Source of the DNA: Janthinobacterium sp. 344
GTDB lineage: Bacteria; Pseudomonadota; Gammaproteobacteria; Burkholderiales; Burkholderiaceae_D
Direction of reading: 5' to 3'
Assembly: GCF_900112025.1 (NCBI RefSeq)
Contig: NZ_FOKL01000001.1
Span: 298,762-362,761 of the forward strand
DNA: 64,000 nucleotides
Shown here: piece by piece, positions 43,155-51,623 of the stretch
Layout: every line of letters begins with the position of its first letter
Position numbering within the stretch: the first letter of the stretch is position 1
The notes under the pieces: generated by a model
Database searches by the model: none
What the model saw: only the letters and a program-made list of their open reading frames with translations
Told to the model about the DNA's origin: nothing
Program-made: the position numbers and the translations under genes

Positions 43155-44024
43155 TTATGCCCCCTGTGCGGCGCGGCGCCGCTTGATGATGGCCATCGCC
43201 AGCCGTTGCAGCGGATGGCGGTTGCCGCCTGGACGCCAGGTATGCACGAGCTTGTTGCGGTAGGCATCGAAATGCATGCCGTGCGGCGCCGCCATCACCT
43301 TGCCGCGTTTTAATAAAATCTTCAGCGCTTCGGTCGCGGCCGCACCCGCGCACAGCTGGCATCCCATGATGGTCGATGGGCCGCGCCGTTCCTTCAGGTT
43401 GATGGCGGACGGGTCGACGAGGTAGGGACCGTGCAAGCCGGCCGGCGCCAGACCGACGAGGAAGCGCAGGGCTTTTTCTTCTTCGGGCAAGTCGCCCCAA
43501 CCAAAGTAGTCCTCGAACGTCATGCCGCCCGGCATGAAGTTAAGCACGGCCGTGCCCATGCCCAGCGGCGCGGCCGTGATGGCGGGAATGCCCAGGCGTG
43601 CGCAGCGGGCGAAGGTGGCCTGACGCGCGGGAAAGGCGAAGAAATCCAGACCGTCCACGTACAGGTCGACGCCGTCGAAAAATTCCGCCAGGTTGCTGTC
43701 ATGGACGCCGTCGGGAAATAGCTTGATGTCCAGTTCGGGATTGATGTCCATCGCCATCTGCGCCAGCACGGCCGCCTTGGGCTGGCCCAGGGTGGACACC
43801 ATGGCGCCCGCCTGGCGGTTGAAATTGGCGATATCGAAGGTATCGAAATCGGCGATGTGAAATGCGCCGATGCCCAGCCGGGCCAGGGTCAGCAAATGCA
43901 CGCCGCCCACCCCGCCCATGCCGGCGATGGCCACGCGCTTGCCGCGCAAGCTGTCCTGCTCCGCTTGCGTGACCCAGCCCAGGTTGCGGGCAAATGCCGC
44001 GTGATAGGAAAAACCGTCCGTCAT
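43155..44024 (-). CDS. ThiF/MoeB/HesA-family E1-like adenylyltransferase
   Basis: A 289-residue E1-like enzyme. The nucleotide-binding loop is VAIAGMGGVGGVHLLTLARLG, followed by the conserved ADFDTFDIANFNRQ segment (Asp, Asn, Arg, Gln contacting ATP) and LGQPKAAVLAQMAMDINPEL. Such proteins adenylate the C-terminus of a ubiquitin-like partner or another carboxylate. Only one CxxC-like pair (GCQLCAGA) is present, so the usual four-Cys zinc site is incomplete. GAGG lies at proper spacing before MTDGFSYHA; a GTG two codons upstream is possible. No ThiS/MoaD-like partner is adjacent; the linked gene is a nitroreductase-fold protein. Confidence 0.88.
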   Translation of the reverse strand: MTDGFSYHAAFARNLGWVTQAEQDSLRGKRVAIAGMGGVGGVHLLTLARLGIGAFHIADFDTFDIANFNRQAGAMVSTLGQPKAAVLAQMAMDINPELDIKLFPDGVHDSNLAEFFDGVDLYVDGLDFFAFPARQATFARCARLGIPAITAAPLGMGTAVLNFMPGGMTFEDYFGWGDLPEEEKALRFLVGLAPAGLHGPYLVDPSAINLKERRGPSTIMGCQLCAGAAATEALKILLKRGKVMAAPHGMHFDAYRNKLVHTWRPGGNRHPLQRLAMAIIKRRRAAQGA

Positions 44025-44101
44025 GCTCACCTCTTCTGTGCGTCCCTTGCGGACGAAGAAGGTTGGACAGGCGAGCTAGCAGTAAGTTCCCGCCGTGACA
44101 G

Positions 44102-44131
44102 AAAAAAATATCAGCGCGCCAGGCGCCGCGC
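44102..44131 (-). terminator. Terminator at the end of the chemoreceptor gene
   Basis: The last codons can form a GC-rich stem (CGCGC at 44127-44131 with GCGCG at 44114-44118), followed on the minus strand by a T7 run just past the stop. Confidence 0.5.
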
Positions 44132-45670
44132 GGCCGGCGCCGATGCCAGCGTGCCGACCTTGAACACGCTGACGATCTGCGCCAGCCCGGCCGCCTGCTC
44201 GTTCATCGCCTGCGCCGCCGCCGACGCCTGTTCCACCAGCGCCGAGTTTTGCTGCGTCATGTTGTCCATCTCGACGATGGCCTGGTTGATCTGCTCGATG
44301 CCCGCGCTCTGCTCGGCGCTGGCCGAGGAAATCTCGGCCACGATATCAGTCACGTGCTGCACGCTGGAGACCACCTTGTCCATCGTCTCGCCCGCCAGCG
44401 CGACGAGTTTTTCACCGGCGCCCACCTGTTCGGCGGAACTGTCGATCAATTGCTTGATCTCCTTGGCGGCCGCCGCCGAGCGTTGCGCCAGGTTGCGCAC
44501 CTCGGTGGCCACCACCGCGAAGCCACGGCCCTGCTCGCCAGCGCGCGCCGCTTCCACGGCCGCGTTCAAGGCCAAGATATTTGTCTGGAAGGCGATGCCA
44601 TCGATGACGGCGATGATGTCGCCGATCTTCTTCGACGAGGCATTGATGGCGCCCATGGTCTCGACCACCTGGCCCACCACGCCGCCCGCCTGGCTCGCCA
44701 CTTGCGAGGCCGAAATGGCCAGCTGGTTGGCCTGGCGCGCATTCTCCGCATTCTGGCGCACGGTCGAGGTCATCTCTTCCATGGTCGATGCCGTTTCCTC
44801 CAGCGAGCCCGCCTGTTGTTCCGTGCGCGCCGACAGGTCGTGATTGCCGGAAGCGATCTCGCCCGATGCCGTGGAAATCGATTCCGCATCGGTGCGCACC
44901 TGGCTCACCAGATGCGCGAGGTTGTCGCGCATGGCCTTGATGGCCACCAGCAGGCTGGAGGTATCGCCGGGGTGCGTGTCGATGTGCGTCGTCAGGTCGC
45001 CCTGGGCGATCTGCGCGACGATGGCGGCCGCGTAATCGGGCTCGCCGCCGAGCTGGCCCAGGATGCGGCGCAGCATCAGGGCCGCCAAGGCGCCCACCAC
45101 CAGCATCAGCGCTCCGCCGATGGCCAGCAGCACGCCCGCCTGGGCCCAGAACTTGTGGTTGATGTCATCGATATACGTGCCCGTGCCGATCAGCCAGTCC
45201 CACGGCGCAAATTTCACCACCGCATACATCTTCGCCACAGGCTCGGCCACGCCGGGACGCGTGCCGTCGGCCTGCACCAGGCCGATGCGGCTGTCGGCCA
45301 GCGCCGCGCGGTAGCGGTCGCCCGACTGCTTCATGTTCTTTTGCGGCACCCCTATGCGCGCCGCGTTCGGATGCACGTACAGCAAGTCCGTGCTGAAATC
45401 GCGCACGAAATAATACATCTCGTCCTTGACGAAGCTGCCGATGGCCAGCTTGGCTTGCTGCTGCGCCTGCTCACGCGTGAGCTTGCCGGACTGTTCCAGC
45501 GCATACGCTTTTTCCACCGAGGCATGGGCCAGCTCCACCAGCACCGTCAATTGCTCGACCCGCTCGGCCATCATGGTCTGGCGCAAGGAATACAGGGAGA
45601 AGGAAGCGATGAGGACGATACCCAGCAAGGTACTGAAACACAATAACAAAATGCGCGAACGGAGAGTCAT
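44111..45670 (-). CDS. Methyl-accepting chemotaxis protein with sCache sensor
   Basis: A 519-residue receptor. A first transmembrane helix (about 7-28), a periplasmic single-Cache-2 type domain of about 150 residues ([19 protein letters not shown], then [17 protein letters not shown]), a second helix (about 185-208), a HAMP domain and the cytoplasmic signalling hairpin. The hairpin tip, which contacts CheA/CheW, reads [20 protein letters not shown]. Methylation-type Glu/Gln sites flank it. It lacks a C-terminal NWETF-type CheR tether. The ligand is unknown. It lies upstream of the ThiF gene on the same strand with its own terminator between. Confidence 0.95.
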   Translation of the reverse strand: MTLRSRILLLCFSTLLGIVLIASFSLYSLRQTMMAERVEQLTVLVELAHASVEKAYALEQSGKLTREQAQQQAKLAIGSFVKDEMYYFVRDFSTDLLYVHPNAARIGVPQKNMKQSGDRYRAALADSRIGLVQADGTRPGVAEPVAKMYAVVKFAPWDWLIGTGTYIDDINHKFWAQAGVLLAIGGALMLVVGALAALMLRRILGQLGGEPDYAAAIVAQIAQGDLTTHIDTHPGDTSSLLVAIKAMRDNLAHLVSQVRTDAESISTASGEIASGNHDLSARTEQQAGSLEETASTMEEMTSTVRQNAENARQANQLAISASQVASQAGGVVGQVVETMGAINASSKKIGDIIAVIDGIAFQTNILALNAAVEAARAGEQGRGFAVVATEVRNLAQRSAAAAKEIKQLIDSSAEQVGAGEKLVALAGETMDKVVSSVQHVTDIVAEISSASAEQSAGIEQINQAIVEMDNMTQQNSALVEQASAAAQAMNEQAAGLAQIVSVFKVGTLASAPAARRLAR

Positions 45671-45730
45671 GGGAACCTGAGTGGAGTAAAAATGGAATGA
45701 GTTGCCCGATAGAAATATTTTCAGAAAAGC

Positions 45731-45774
45731 AAAACGGGCGGCGCTACCGGGCTGTGCCCGGCAGGCACCGCCCG
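45731..45774 (-). terminator. Terminator after the 65-residue acidic protein gene
   Basis: CGGGCGG (45774-45768) pairs with CCGCCCG (45741-45735), an inner stem CCGGGC/GCCCGG adds to it, and TTTT follows on the minus strand. It lies 20 nt after the stop at 45795. Confidence 0.75.
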
Positions 45775-45794
45775 CTGTGAGTCTTGCTGGAGGA

Positions 45795-45992
45795 TCAGGC
45801 CAAGGCTTCCTTGGCCGCCTCTTCCGGCGTCAAGCCGTCATAGAACTGATCGGTGAACCACTCGACCTGTTCCTCGATATGATCTTGCGCCTGCGCCACG
45901 GTGGCGCCGCCGGCGACGAGGAAGCCCTCGACCTCGATACACCAGTTGATCAGTTCCAGGGTTTCCGGATCGAGTTCTTCTTTCTTAGCCAT
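45795..45992 (-). CDS. Small acidic hypothetical protein, 65 residues
   Basis: [20 protein letters not shown] opens a strongly acidic, helical protein ending [15 protein letters not shown]. No membrane segment and no metal motif; there is a single Cys. An upstream AGA-rich box and a downstream terminator support a real monocistronic gene. I cannot assign a function. Confidence 0.7.
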   Translation of the reverse strand: MAKKEELDPETLELINWCIEVEGFLVAGGATVAQAQDHIEEQVEWFTDQFYDGLTPEEAAKEALA

Positions 45993-46086
45993 CGTGCATC
46001 TTTCTGATTAATTTGCGGTATCACATCAACAACCGACAGTTTAACAGCTTCGCCATCCTGCCGGTCATTCCGCACCGCCCATCCGA

Positions 46087-48930
46087 TTACTTGACAGCCA
46101 CATTCTTGCGTTCCGGATACAGCACCACCTGCACATAGTTATCCATGTTCAGGTAGCGCTGCGCCGCCTGCTTGATGGCTTGCGGCGTGATGGCGCGCAC
46201 GCGCTGCTCGAAGCGCAGGATGTGCGCGGGGTCGCGGCCCTGCGTCACGGAACCCATCAGCTGGCTCATCCAGTAGTTGTTTTCGCGCAGCGACTTTTGC
46301 TGGCGCGTGATCCAGTTCAGCTTGACCTTTTCCAGGTCGGCCGCCGCTGGCCCGTCCGACTTCATCTTGTTGATTTCGGCAAACGCGGCGGCGATCACCT
46401 TGTCCACGTTTTCCGGTCCCGTGGGCAAGTTCAACGCCACCGAATAATGGCCGTACGGATGCTGGCCCATGGCCGTCTCGAAACCGCCGCCATAGATCAT
46501 GCTCATCTTTTCGCGCAGCACTTCGATGACTTTCAGGTTCAGCACCTCGCCCAGCGCCTGCAGGGTCAGCTTCTGCTCATCCGAGTACGCCGCGTTCCCA
46601 TTGAAGGTGATGGAAATCGTGCTCTTCGGCTCGCTGCCCATGTAGACGTCTTTCTTGACGACGCCCGCCACGGGGCGCATGCCCACGTCGCGGTAGGCGT
46701 GCGCCACCTCGCCCACGGGCAAGGTGCCCAGGTAGCTGGCGATCAGCGGCTTGATCTTGTCGAGCTCGAAGCTGCCCGTGAAGATGAAGGTCATGTCGCG
46801 CGCGCTGGAAAAGCGCTGGTGGAAAATGTCGAGCGCCCTGTCCAGGTTCACCTTGTCGAAATCGGCCGCGCGCGGCACGCCATCGACGCGCGGATTATCG
46901 CCGAACGTGGCGTGCTGGACGGCATCGTAAAACACGGCTTCCGGCTGCGCCATGCTGTTTTTTGCCAGGTCCTGCTGCTTGCCGATGAAGGATTGGTACA
47001 GGCCCGCATCCTTGCGCAGGTTGTTGAAATACAAGCTCACCAGTTGCAGCATGGATTCCACGTCGGCGCTGCTCGACGAGCCGCCAAAGCCTTCGCTCAG
47101 CTCGCCCAGCGAGGCGCCCACGTTGACCGTTTTGCCGGCCAAGACTTTTTGCAAGTCCAGCGGCGCCAGGTCCTTCAAGCCCATGCTGCCGACGATGGCG
47201 CTGGCATAGCGGGCGTTATAGATGTCCGCGTCGCCGAACAGCGACTGGCCGCCGAAGCGTGTCGAGCCCATCAGCACCTGGTCATTCTTGAAGTCCGTCG
47301 GCTTGAGCAGCACGCGCACGCCGTTGCCCAGGGTCAGTTCCGTCACGCCGATGGCGCTATTCAACTTTTCCGAGACGATGCCGCCGCCCGCCGGCGGGCC
47401 ATCCATCAGCTTGCTCGCAAAGACTTTTTCCACGCGCGGCGCGACCGTCTGCTGCTCGGCCCTGGCCACCGCATCGAGCAATTGCTGCTGCGTCGGCACC
47501 GTCGAGCTGGCATCCCCCGCCTTCGCTTCGGCGCCCATGAAGACGACAAGTTTCTTTTGCTGGTCGGGGATGACCTTGGCCACCGTCTCGTTGATCTCCT
47601 GCAAGGTGACTTGCGGCAAGAGTTCCTGCGCATACAGCAATTCATTGGCGATGCCGGGGATGGCTTCCTGCTCCAGGAAGTTGCGCGAATACTCGGCCAC
47701 GAAACCGGCCGAATCGGACTTGTCGCGCTCGCTGTACGCGCGCTCGTAATTGCGCAGCATGTTCTTGCGCGCGCGGTCCAGCTCATCCTGGCTGAAACCG
47801 AAGCGCCGCGCCCGCTCGTCTTCCTGCACCAGCGCATCGACGGCCGGCTGCACCCCGCCCTTGCCCAGCAAGGCGTACGCACTGAACGATTCATAGCCGC
47901 GCACCAGCTTGCCCATGCTGCTGCCGCCCTGGATGAATGGCGGATCGGCCTGCTGCGACAATTCCTGCATGCGCGCGCTGAGCATCTGGCCATACAGGTT
48001 GTCGATCATCTGGCGGCGGTAGTCGGCGATGGTGACGGGCTCCTGCGCCGGGCGGATGGGGTAGCGGATGAACACGCTATCATCGGGCGCTTCCTTGTCC
48101 GTGATCACCAGCGCTTCCGTCTGCGCACGCTGCGGCACTTCCGCATACAGGCGCGGGCGCGGCTTCGCGGGATTTTTCAGCTTGCCGAAATGCTGGCGGA
48201 TCATCGCTTCGGCCTGCTTCGGCTCCACATCGCCCACCACCATCACGGCCATCAGGTCGGGACGGTACCAATCCTTGTAGAAGCGCTTGATGGTGTCCGG
48301 CTTGAAGGTTTTCAAGATCGCTTCCTTGCCGATCGGCATGCGTTCCGCATAGCGCGAACCGTTCAGCAGCTTCGGATACAGCACCTTGTTCATGCGGTCG
48401 CTGGCGCCCTTGCCCAGGCGCGCCTCTTCCAGCACGATGCCGCGCTCGCTGTCGATGTCGGCCGGATTGAATTTCAAGCCATGCGCCCAGTCTTCGAGCA
48501 CGAGGAAACCTTTTTCCAGGTTGCCCTTCTTGTTCGTCGGAATTGGCAGCACGTAGACGGTTTCATCGAAACTCGTGTAGGCGTTCAGGTCGGCGCCGAA
48601 TTTCACGCCGATCGATTGCAGGTACGAAATCAGCTCATTGCGCTTGAAATGCGTGGAGCCATTGAAGGCCATGTGTTCCGTGAAATGCGCCAGGCCTTGC
48701 TGGTCGTCATCTTCGAGGATGGAACCGGCTTTGACCACCAGGCGCAATTCGACTTTCTGCGCCGGGCGGGCATTTTTCTTGATGTAATAGGTCAAGCCGT
48801 TCGGCAATTTTCCGACGGTAACTTCTGGTGCCAACGGCAGGGGGTCGCTCAAACGGATTTCCGCCTGGGCCATGCAGGCGCACGCCAGCAGGACGGCGCC
48901 CGACATCAGGCGTAATTTACTCAGCTTCAT
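46087..48930 (-). CDS. M16-family zinc metalloprotease (PqqL-like)
   Basis: A 947-residue exported protease. A signal peptide ends near CMAQA (residues 18-23). The inverted zinc motif HFTEH (His82, Glu85, His86) lies in QGLAHFTEHMAFNGS, and the third ligand Glu is in ERGIVLEEARLG about 75 residues later. The duplicated M16 halves follow, the second (about 510-940) lacking the zinc motif, as is normal for two-domain pitrilysin/PqqL proteins. Such enzymes degrade peptides in the periplasm. It is transcribed away from the FMN riboswitch; 190 bp lie between them. Confidence 0.93.
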   Translation of the reverse strand: MKLSKLRLMSGAVLLACACMAQAEIRLSDPLPLAPEVTVGKLPNGLTYYIKKNARPAQKVELRLVVKAGSILEDDDQQGLAHFTEHMAFNGSTHFKRNELISYLQSIGVKFGADLNAYTSFDETVYVLPIPTNKKGNLEKGFLVLEDWAHGLKFNPADIDSERGIVLEEARLGKGASDRMNKVLYPKLLNGSRYAERMPIGKEAILKTFKPDTIKRFYKDWYRPDLMAVMVVGDVEPKQAEAMIRQHFGKLKNPAKPRPRLYAEVPQRAQTEALVITDKEAPDDSVFIRYPIRPAQEPVTIADYRRQMIDNLYGQMLSARMQELSQQADPPFIQGGSSMGKLVRGYESFSAYALLGKGGVQPAVDALVQEDERARRFGFSQDELDRARKNMLRNYERAYSERDKSDSAGFVAEYSRNFLEQEAIPGIANELLYAQELLPQVTLQEINETVAKVIPDQQKKLVVFMGAEAKAGDASSTVPTQQQLLDAVARAEQQTVAPRVEKVFASKLMDGPPAGGGIVSEKLNSAIGVTELTLGNGVRVLLKPTDFKNDQVLMGSTRFGGQSLFGDADIYNARYASAIVGSMGLKDLAPLDLQKVLAGKTVNVGASLGELSEGFGGSSSSADVESMLQLVSLYFNNLRKDAGLYQSFIGKQQDLAKNSMAQPEAVFYDAVQHATFGDNPRVDGVPRAADFDKVNLDRALDIFHQRFSSARDMTFIFTGSFELDKIKPLIASYLGTLPVGEVAHAYRDVGMRPVAGVVKKDVYMGSEPKSTISITFNGNAAYSDEQKLTLQALGEVLNLKVIEVLREKMSMIYGGGFETAMGQHPYGHYSVALNLPTGPENVDKVIAAAFAEINKMKSDGPAAADLEKVKLNWITRQQKSLRENNYWMSQLMGSVTQGRDPAHILRFEQRVRAITPQAIKQAAQRYLNMDNYVQVVLYPERKNVAVK

Positions 48931-49120
48931 GTATTCTCAACGGTAAGATTCAGTAAGCGTACCTTACACCGAAATCCTGTTTCCGCAATTAAAAATAGCT
49001 TAGGGAAACTGGCGCTTCCCGGGCCAAATGCCGGAATAGCGTACTCGGCTGTGCCCTGCCGTCTTTTTTCATTTGTGCTAAAGTATTGCCGCCGGTCATG
49101 TGATCGGCACAACAATACGT

Positions 49121-49378
49121 CTTCGGGGCGGGGTGCGATTCCCCACCGGCGGTAAGACCGGCAACGGTCAAGCCCGCGAGCGCTTTCCGACAAGGATAGC
49201 CATTAGTAACCGTCGCGAGCAAGCTCACTATCGGCTTGAGTAGCGCAACTGTACGAAGGTGCAGTGAGCAACGCAAAGTCGAGAGTGGGTTGCGCAGCAG
49301 GTTAATAAGGCTATCCCAGGAAAGGTCAGCAGATCCGGTGTGACTCCGGGGCCGACGGTATAGTCCGGATGAAAGAAG
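49121..49378 (+). promoter_or_regulatory. FMN riboswitch (RFN element) with an enlarged variable stem
   Basis: The conserved aptamer segments are all present and in order: GGGGCGGGGTG, TTCCCCACCGGCGGTAA, AGCCCGCGAGCG, GGTCAGCAGATCCGGTG, CTCCGGGGCCGACGGTATAG and TCCGGATG. Binding of FMN should repress ribB downstream. The variable stem between GAGCG and GGTCAGCAG is normally short; here it spans about 135 nt because a structured repeat (49194-49316) sits at its tip, closed by CTTTCC (49083+100 region: 49183-49188) pairing with GGAAAG (49319-49324). The total length is about 258 nt. About 100 nt lie between the aptamer and the ATG. Confidence 0.95.
49194..49316 (+). repeat. Structured intergenic repeat, copy C, inside the FMN riboswitch
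   Basis: Terminal stem GGATAGCC (49194-49201) with GGCTATCC (49309-49316), extended by ATTAGTAACC against GGTTAATAA. Inside are the left box AACCGTCGCGAGC, CTTGAGTAGCGCAA, a GTACGAAGGTGC loop region and the right box TTGCGCAGCAGGTT. The boxes match copies A and B. It lies in the variable stem of the aptamer in the same orientation as transcription. Confidence 0.85.
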
Positions 49379-49478
49379 ATGTGCAGTAGTGTGATGTCCC
49401 ATCGCCACGGCGATGCGGCCAGTTGCGTCTATTCGCTTGCCCTGTCGCGTTTTTCGCTGATGCGAGGAGCGTTTCACC

Positions 49479-50126
49479 ATGTTAGTCAACAGCTATACCC
49501 TGCTTTCCAACGACCTTGAAGGTCGCGTCCAATCCGCCCTGGCCGCCATGCGCGCCGGCGTGCCCGTCATCCTGCTCGACGATTTCGACCGCGAAAACGA
49601 AGCCGACCTGATCCTGTCTGCCGAGAAACTCAGCAACGAAACCATGGCCCTCCTGATCCGCGAATGCAGCGGCATCGTCTGCCTGTGCCTGCCGACGGAG
49701 GTGGTCAGCGCGCTGGAATTGCCGCCCATGTCGCCCGACAACGGCAGCCGCTACGGCACGCCGTTCACCGTCTCCATCGAAGCGCGCGACGGCGTCACGA
49801 CGGGCGTGTCGGCCGCCGACCGCGTCACCACCATCCGCGCCGCCATCGCGCCGAATGCCAAGCCGGCGGACCTGGTGCGCCCCGGCCACGTCTTCCCCCT
49901 GCGCGCCGCGCCCGGCGGCGTGCTGGAGCGCCGTGGCCACACGGAAGGCTCCGTCGACCTGTCGCGCCTGGCGGGCCTGAACCCGGCCGCCGTGCTGTGC
50001 GAGCTGATGAATCCGGACGGCACCATGATGCGCGGCGACGATATCGAGCGCTTCGCCGAACTGCATGGCATGCCCATTTTGACCATCGAAGAACTGGTGG
50101 AATGGCGCAGCAAGCACGGGCGATAA
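49479..50126 (+). CDS. ribB: 3,4-dihydroxy-2-butanone 4-phosphate synthase
   Basis: RibB converts ribulose 5-phosphate to 3,4-dihydroxy-2-butanone 4-phosphate and formate, a branch of riboflavin synthesis. The acidic metal-binding loop is [12 protein letters not shown]; other landmarks are [42 protein letters not shown] and [16 protein letters not shown]. It has 215 residues, the stand-alone form without a fused GTP cyclohydrolase II domain. GAGGAGCG precedes the ATG. Control is by the FMN riboswitch immediately upstream. The convergent MFS gene ends 4 nt away. Confidence 0.96.
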   Translation: MLVNSYTLLSNDLEGRVQSALAAMRAGVPVILLDDFDRENEADLILSAEKLSNETMALLIRECSGIVCLCLPTEVVSALELPPMSPDNGSRYGTPFTVSIEARDGVTTGVSAADRVTTIRAAIAPNAKPADLVRPGHVFPLRAAPGGVLERRGHTEGSVDLSRLAGLNPAAVLCELMNPDGTMMRGDDIERFAELHGMPILTIEELVEWRSKHGR

Positions 50127-50130
50127 GGCA

Positions 50131-51501
50131 TCAGGCGGCCACGGCCTTCGGCAGATGCACGTGGCGGTAGACGAGGCCTGCCGCCAGGCCGTACGCGGAG
50201 GCGATCGTCGCGTAGGCCAGCGGCAGGCGCAGCGACCAGTCGGGCAGCATGTGCAGGATGCTGCCGATCAGGGCCACGCCCACCAGCGCGCCGATTTGCC
50301 GGTTGGCGTTCAGGGCGGCCGCCGCGCTGTTCGCATGCCGCTTGCCGGCCACCCGCATCACGGTGGCCGTCATGGCGGGAATGGCGATGCCGATGGCGAC
50401 ATTCATCACGGCCGTGCCCAAGGCCAGCAAGACGTACGGCGTGGCGGGCCGCAAGGCCGTCAGCAGCAAGGCCATCACGGCGCCCACCAGCAAGCCGGCC
50501 AGCATCGGCCAGCGCGTGCCATAGCGCGCCGCGATATTGCCCGCCATGAAATTTCCCACCGTATATGCCGCCATCATGGGCAGCAGGCGCAAACCCGACT
50601 GCAAGGCATCGGCGCCGCCCGACTGCTGCAGGAACAGGCTCAATAAGAACAGCTGGCCAAACACGCAGAAATTGATCAGGAAACCCACGCCATTGGCCGC
50701 GCCGAAGCTGCTGCTGTGAAACAGGGCGCGCGGCAGCAGCGGATGACTGCCGCTGCGCTCGCGCCGCAGCAGCTGCACAGCGGACAGGACCGCCAGCGCC
50801 CCCGCCGCCAGCACGCCGGGCGACAGCCAGCCCAGCGCGGGACCTTCGATCAGCACGAAACTCAGGCCCGCCAACGCCAGCACGCCCAACGCATGGCTGA
50901 ACAGCGACAGCTCGCGCGGCTGGCGCGCCGGCGCCACCAGCAGCAGCTGGGCCATGACGATGGCCAGCACGCCGATGGGCACGTTCACCCAGAAGACGCT
51001 GCGCCAGCCGAACTGGTGCACGAGGATGCCGCCGATCAGCGGACCGGACGCGCCCGCCACGCCCACCAGCGCCGACCAGGCGCCCAGCATGCGCGTGCGC
51101 ACTTTTTCATCGTCAAAGCTGTGCGTCAGCAAGCTCAGGGAACTGGGCATGAACAGGGCCGCGCCCGCGCCCTGCAGCAGGCGCGCGGCCGTCAAACAAT
51201 GTCCGTCGGGCGCGGCGCCGCACAGGATCGAAGCGAGCAGAAAGATGCCGAGGCCGCCCTGGTACACGGCTTTCGGGCCAAAGCGGTCGGCCAGCGCGCC
51301 GCCGGCCAGCAGCAGCGCGGCAAACGTCAGGGTGTAGCCGTCGACCACCCAGACCAGGCCCGTGAGGGGGATGGCCAGGTCGAGCGCGATATCGGACAGG
51401 GCCACGTTGACGGCCGTGACGTCGAGCATGGCCATGACGAAGCCGAACGCCAGGGTCAGCAGGATCAGGCCATTGGCGCGGCGCGAGGGAGTGACAGACA
51501 T
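50131..51501 (-). CDS. MFS drug-efflux transporter, DHA2 type
   Basis: A 456-residue multi-span transporter with about 14 hydrophobic segments. Motif A after TM2 reads GGALADRFGPKAVY; motif D1-like LDVTAVNVALSDIALDL in TM1 and motif C-like GASGPLIGGIL in TM5 mark the proton-driven drug antiporters. The start MSVTPSRRANGL follows GGAAACC; a longer frame upstream covers the promoter region. A promoter TTTACT-N17-TACAAT and a divergent LysR gene suggest that the pump is controlled by that regulator. Confidence 0.9.
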   Translation of the reverse strand: MSVTPSRRANGLILLTLAFGFVMAMLDVTAVNVALSDIALDLAIPLTGLVWVVDGYTLTFAALLLAGGALADRFGPKAVYQGGLGIFLLASILCGAAPDGHCLTAARLLQGAGAALFMPSSLSLLTHSFDDEKVRTRMLGAWSALVGVAGASGPLIGGILVHQFGWRSVFWVNVPIGVLAIVMAQLLLVAPARQPRELSLFSHALGVLALAGLSFVLIEGPALGWLSPGVLAAGALAVLSAVQLLRRERSGSHPLLPRALFHSSSFGAANGVGFLINFCVFGQLFLLSLFLQQSGGADALQSGLRLLPMMAAYTVGNFMAGNIAARYGTRWPMLAGLLVGAVMALLLTALRPATPYVLLALGTAVMNVAIGIAIPAMTATVMRVAGKRHANSAAAALNANRQIGALVGVALIGSILHMLPDWSLRLPLAYATIASAYGLAAGLVYRHVHLPKAVAA

Positions 51502-51534
51502 GATGGTTTCCTTGCAAAGGCAGCGGGGGCAGCC

Positions 51535-51563
51535 ATTGTAGGAGCCTTGAATAATGCAGTAAA
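51535..51563 (-). promoter_or_regulatory. Promoter of the MFS gene
   Basis: On the minus strand TTTACT (51563-51558) and TACAAT (51540-51535) are exactly 17 nt apart, giving a start about 30 nt before the ATG. Confidence 0.65.
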
Positions 51564-51584
51564 CAGGCATAAACTCGGCGCACT

Positions 51585-51600
51585 GATGCAAAAATGCATC
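51585..51600. promoter_or_regulatory. Palindromic operator candidate for the LysR regulator
   Basis: GATGCA-AAAA-TGCATC is a perfect palindrome of 6-bp arms in the 122-bp divergent gap, 23 nt before the LysR start and upstream of the MFS -35. This is the position expected for an autoregulatory LysR binding site. Confidence 0.55.
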
Positions 51601-51623
51601 GCTGATCAGCATGGAGCGACAGG

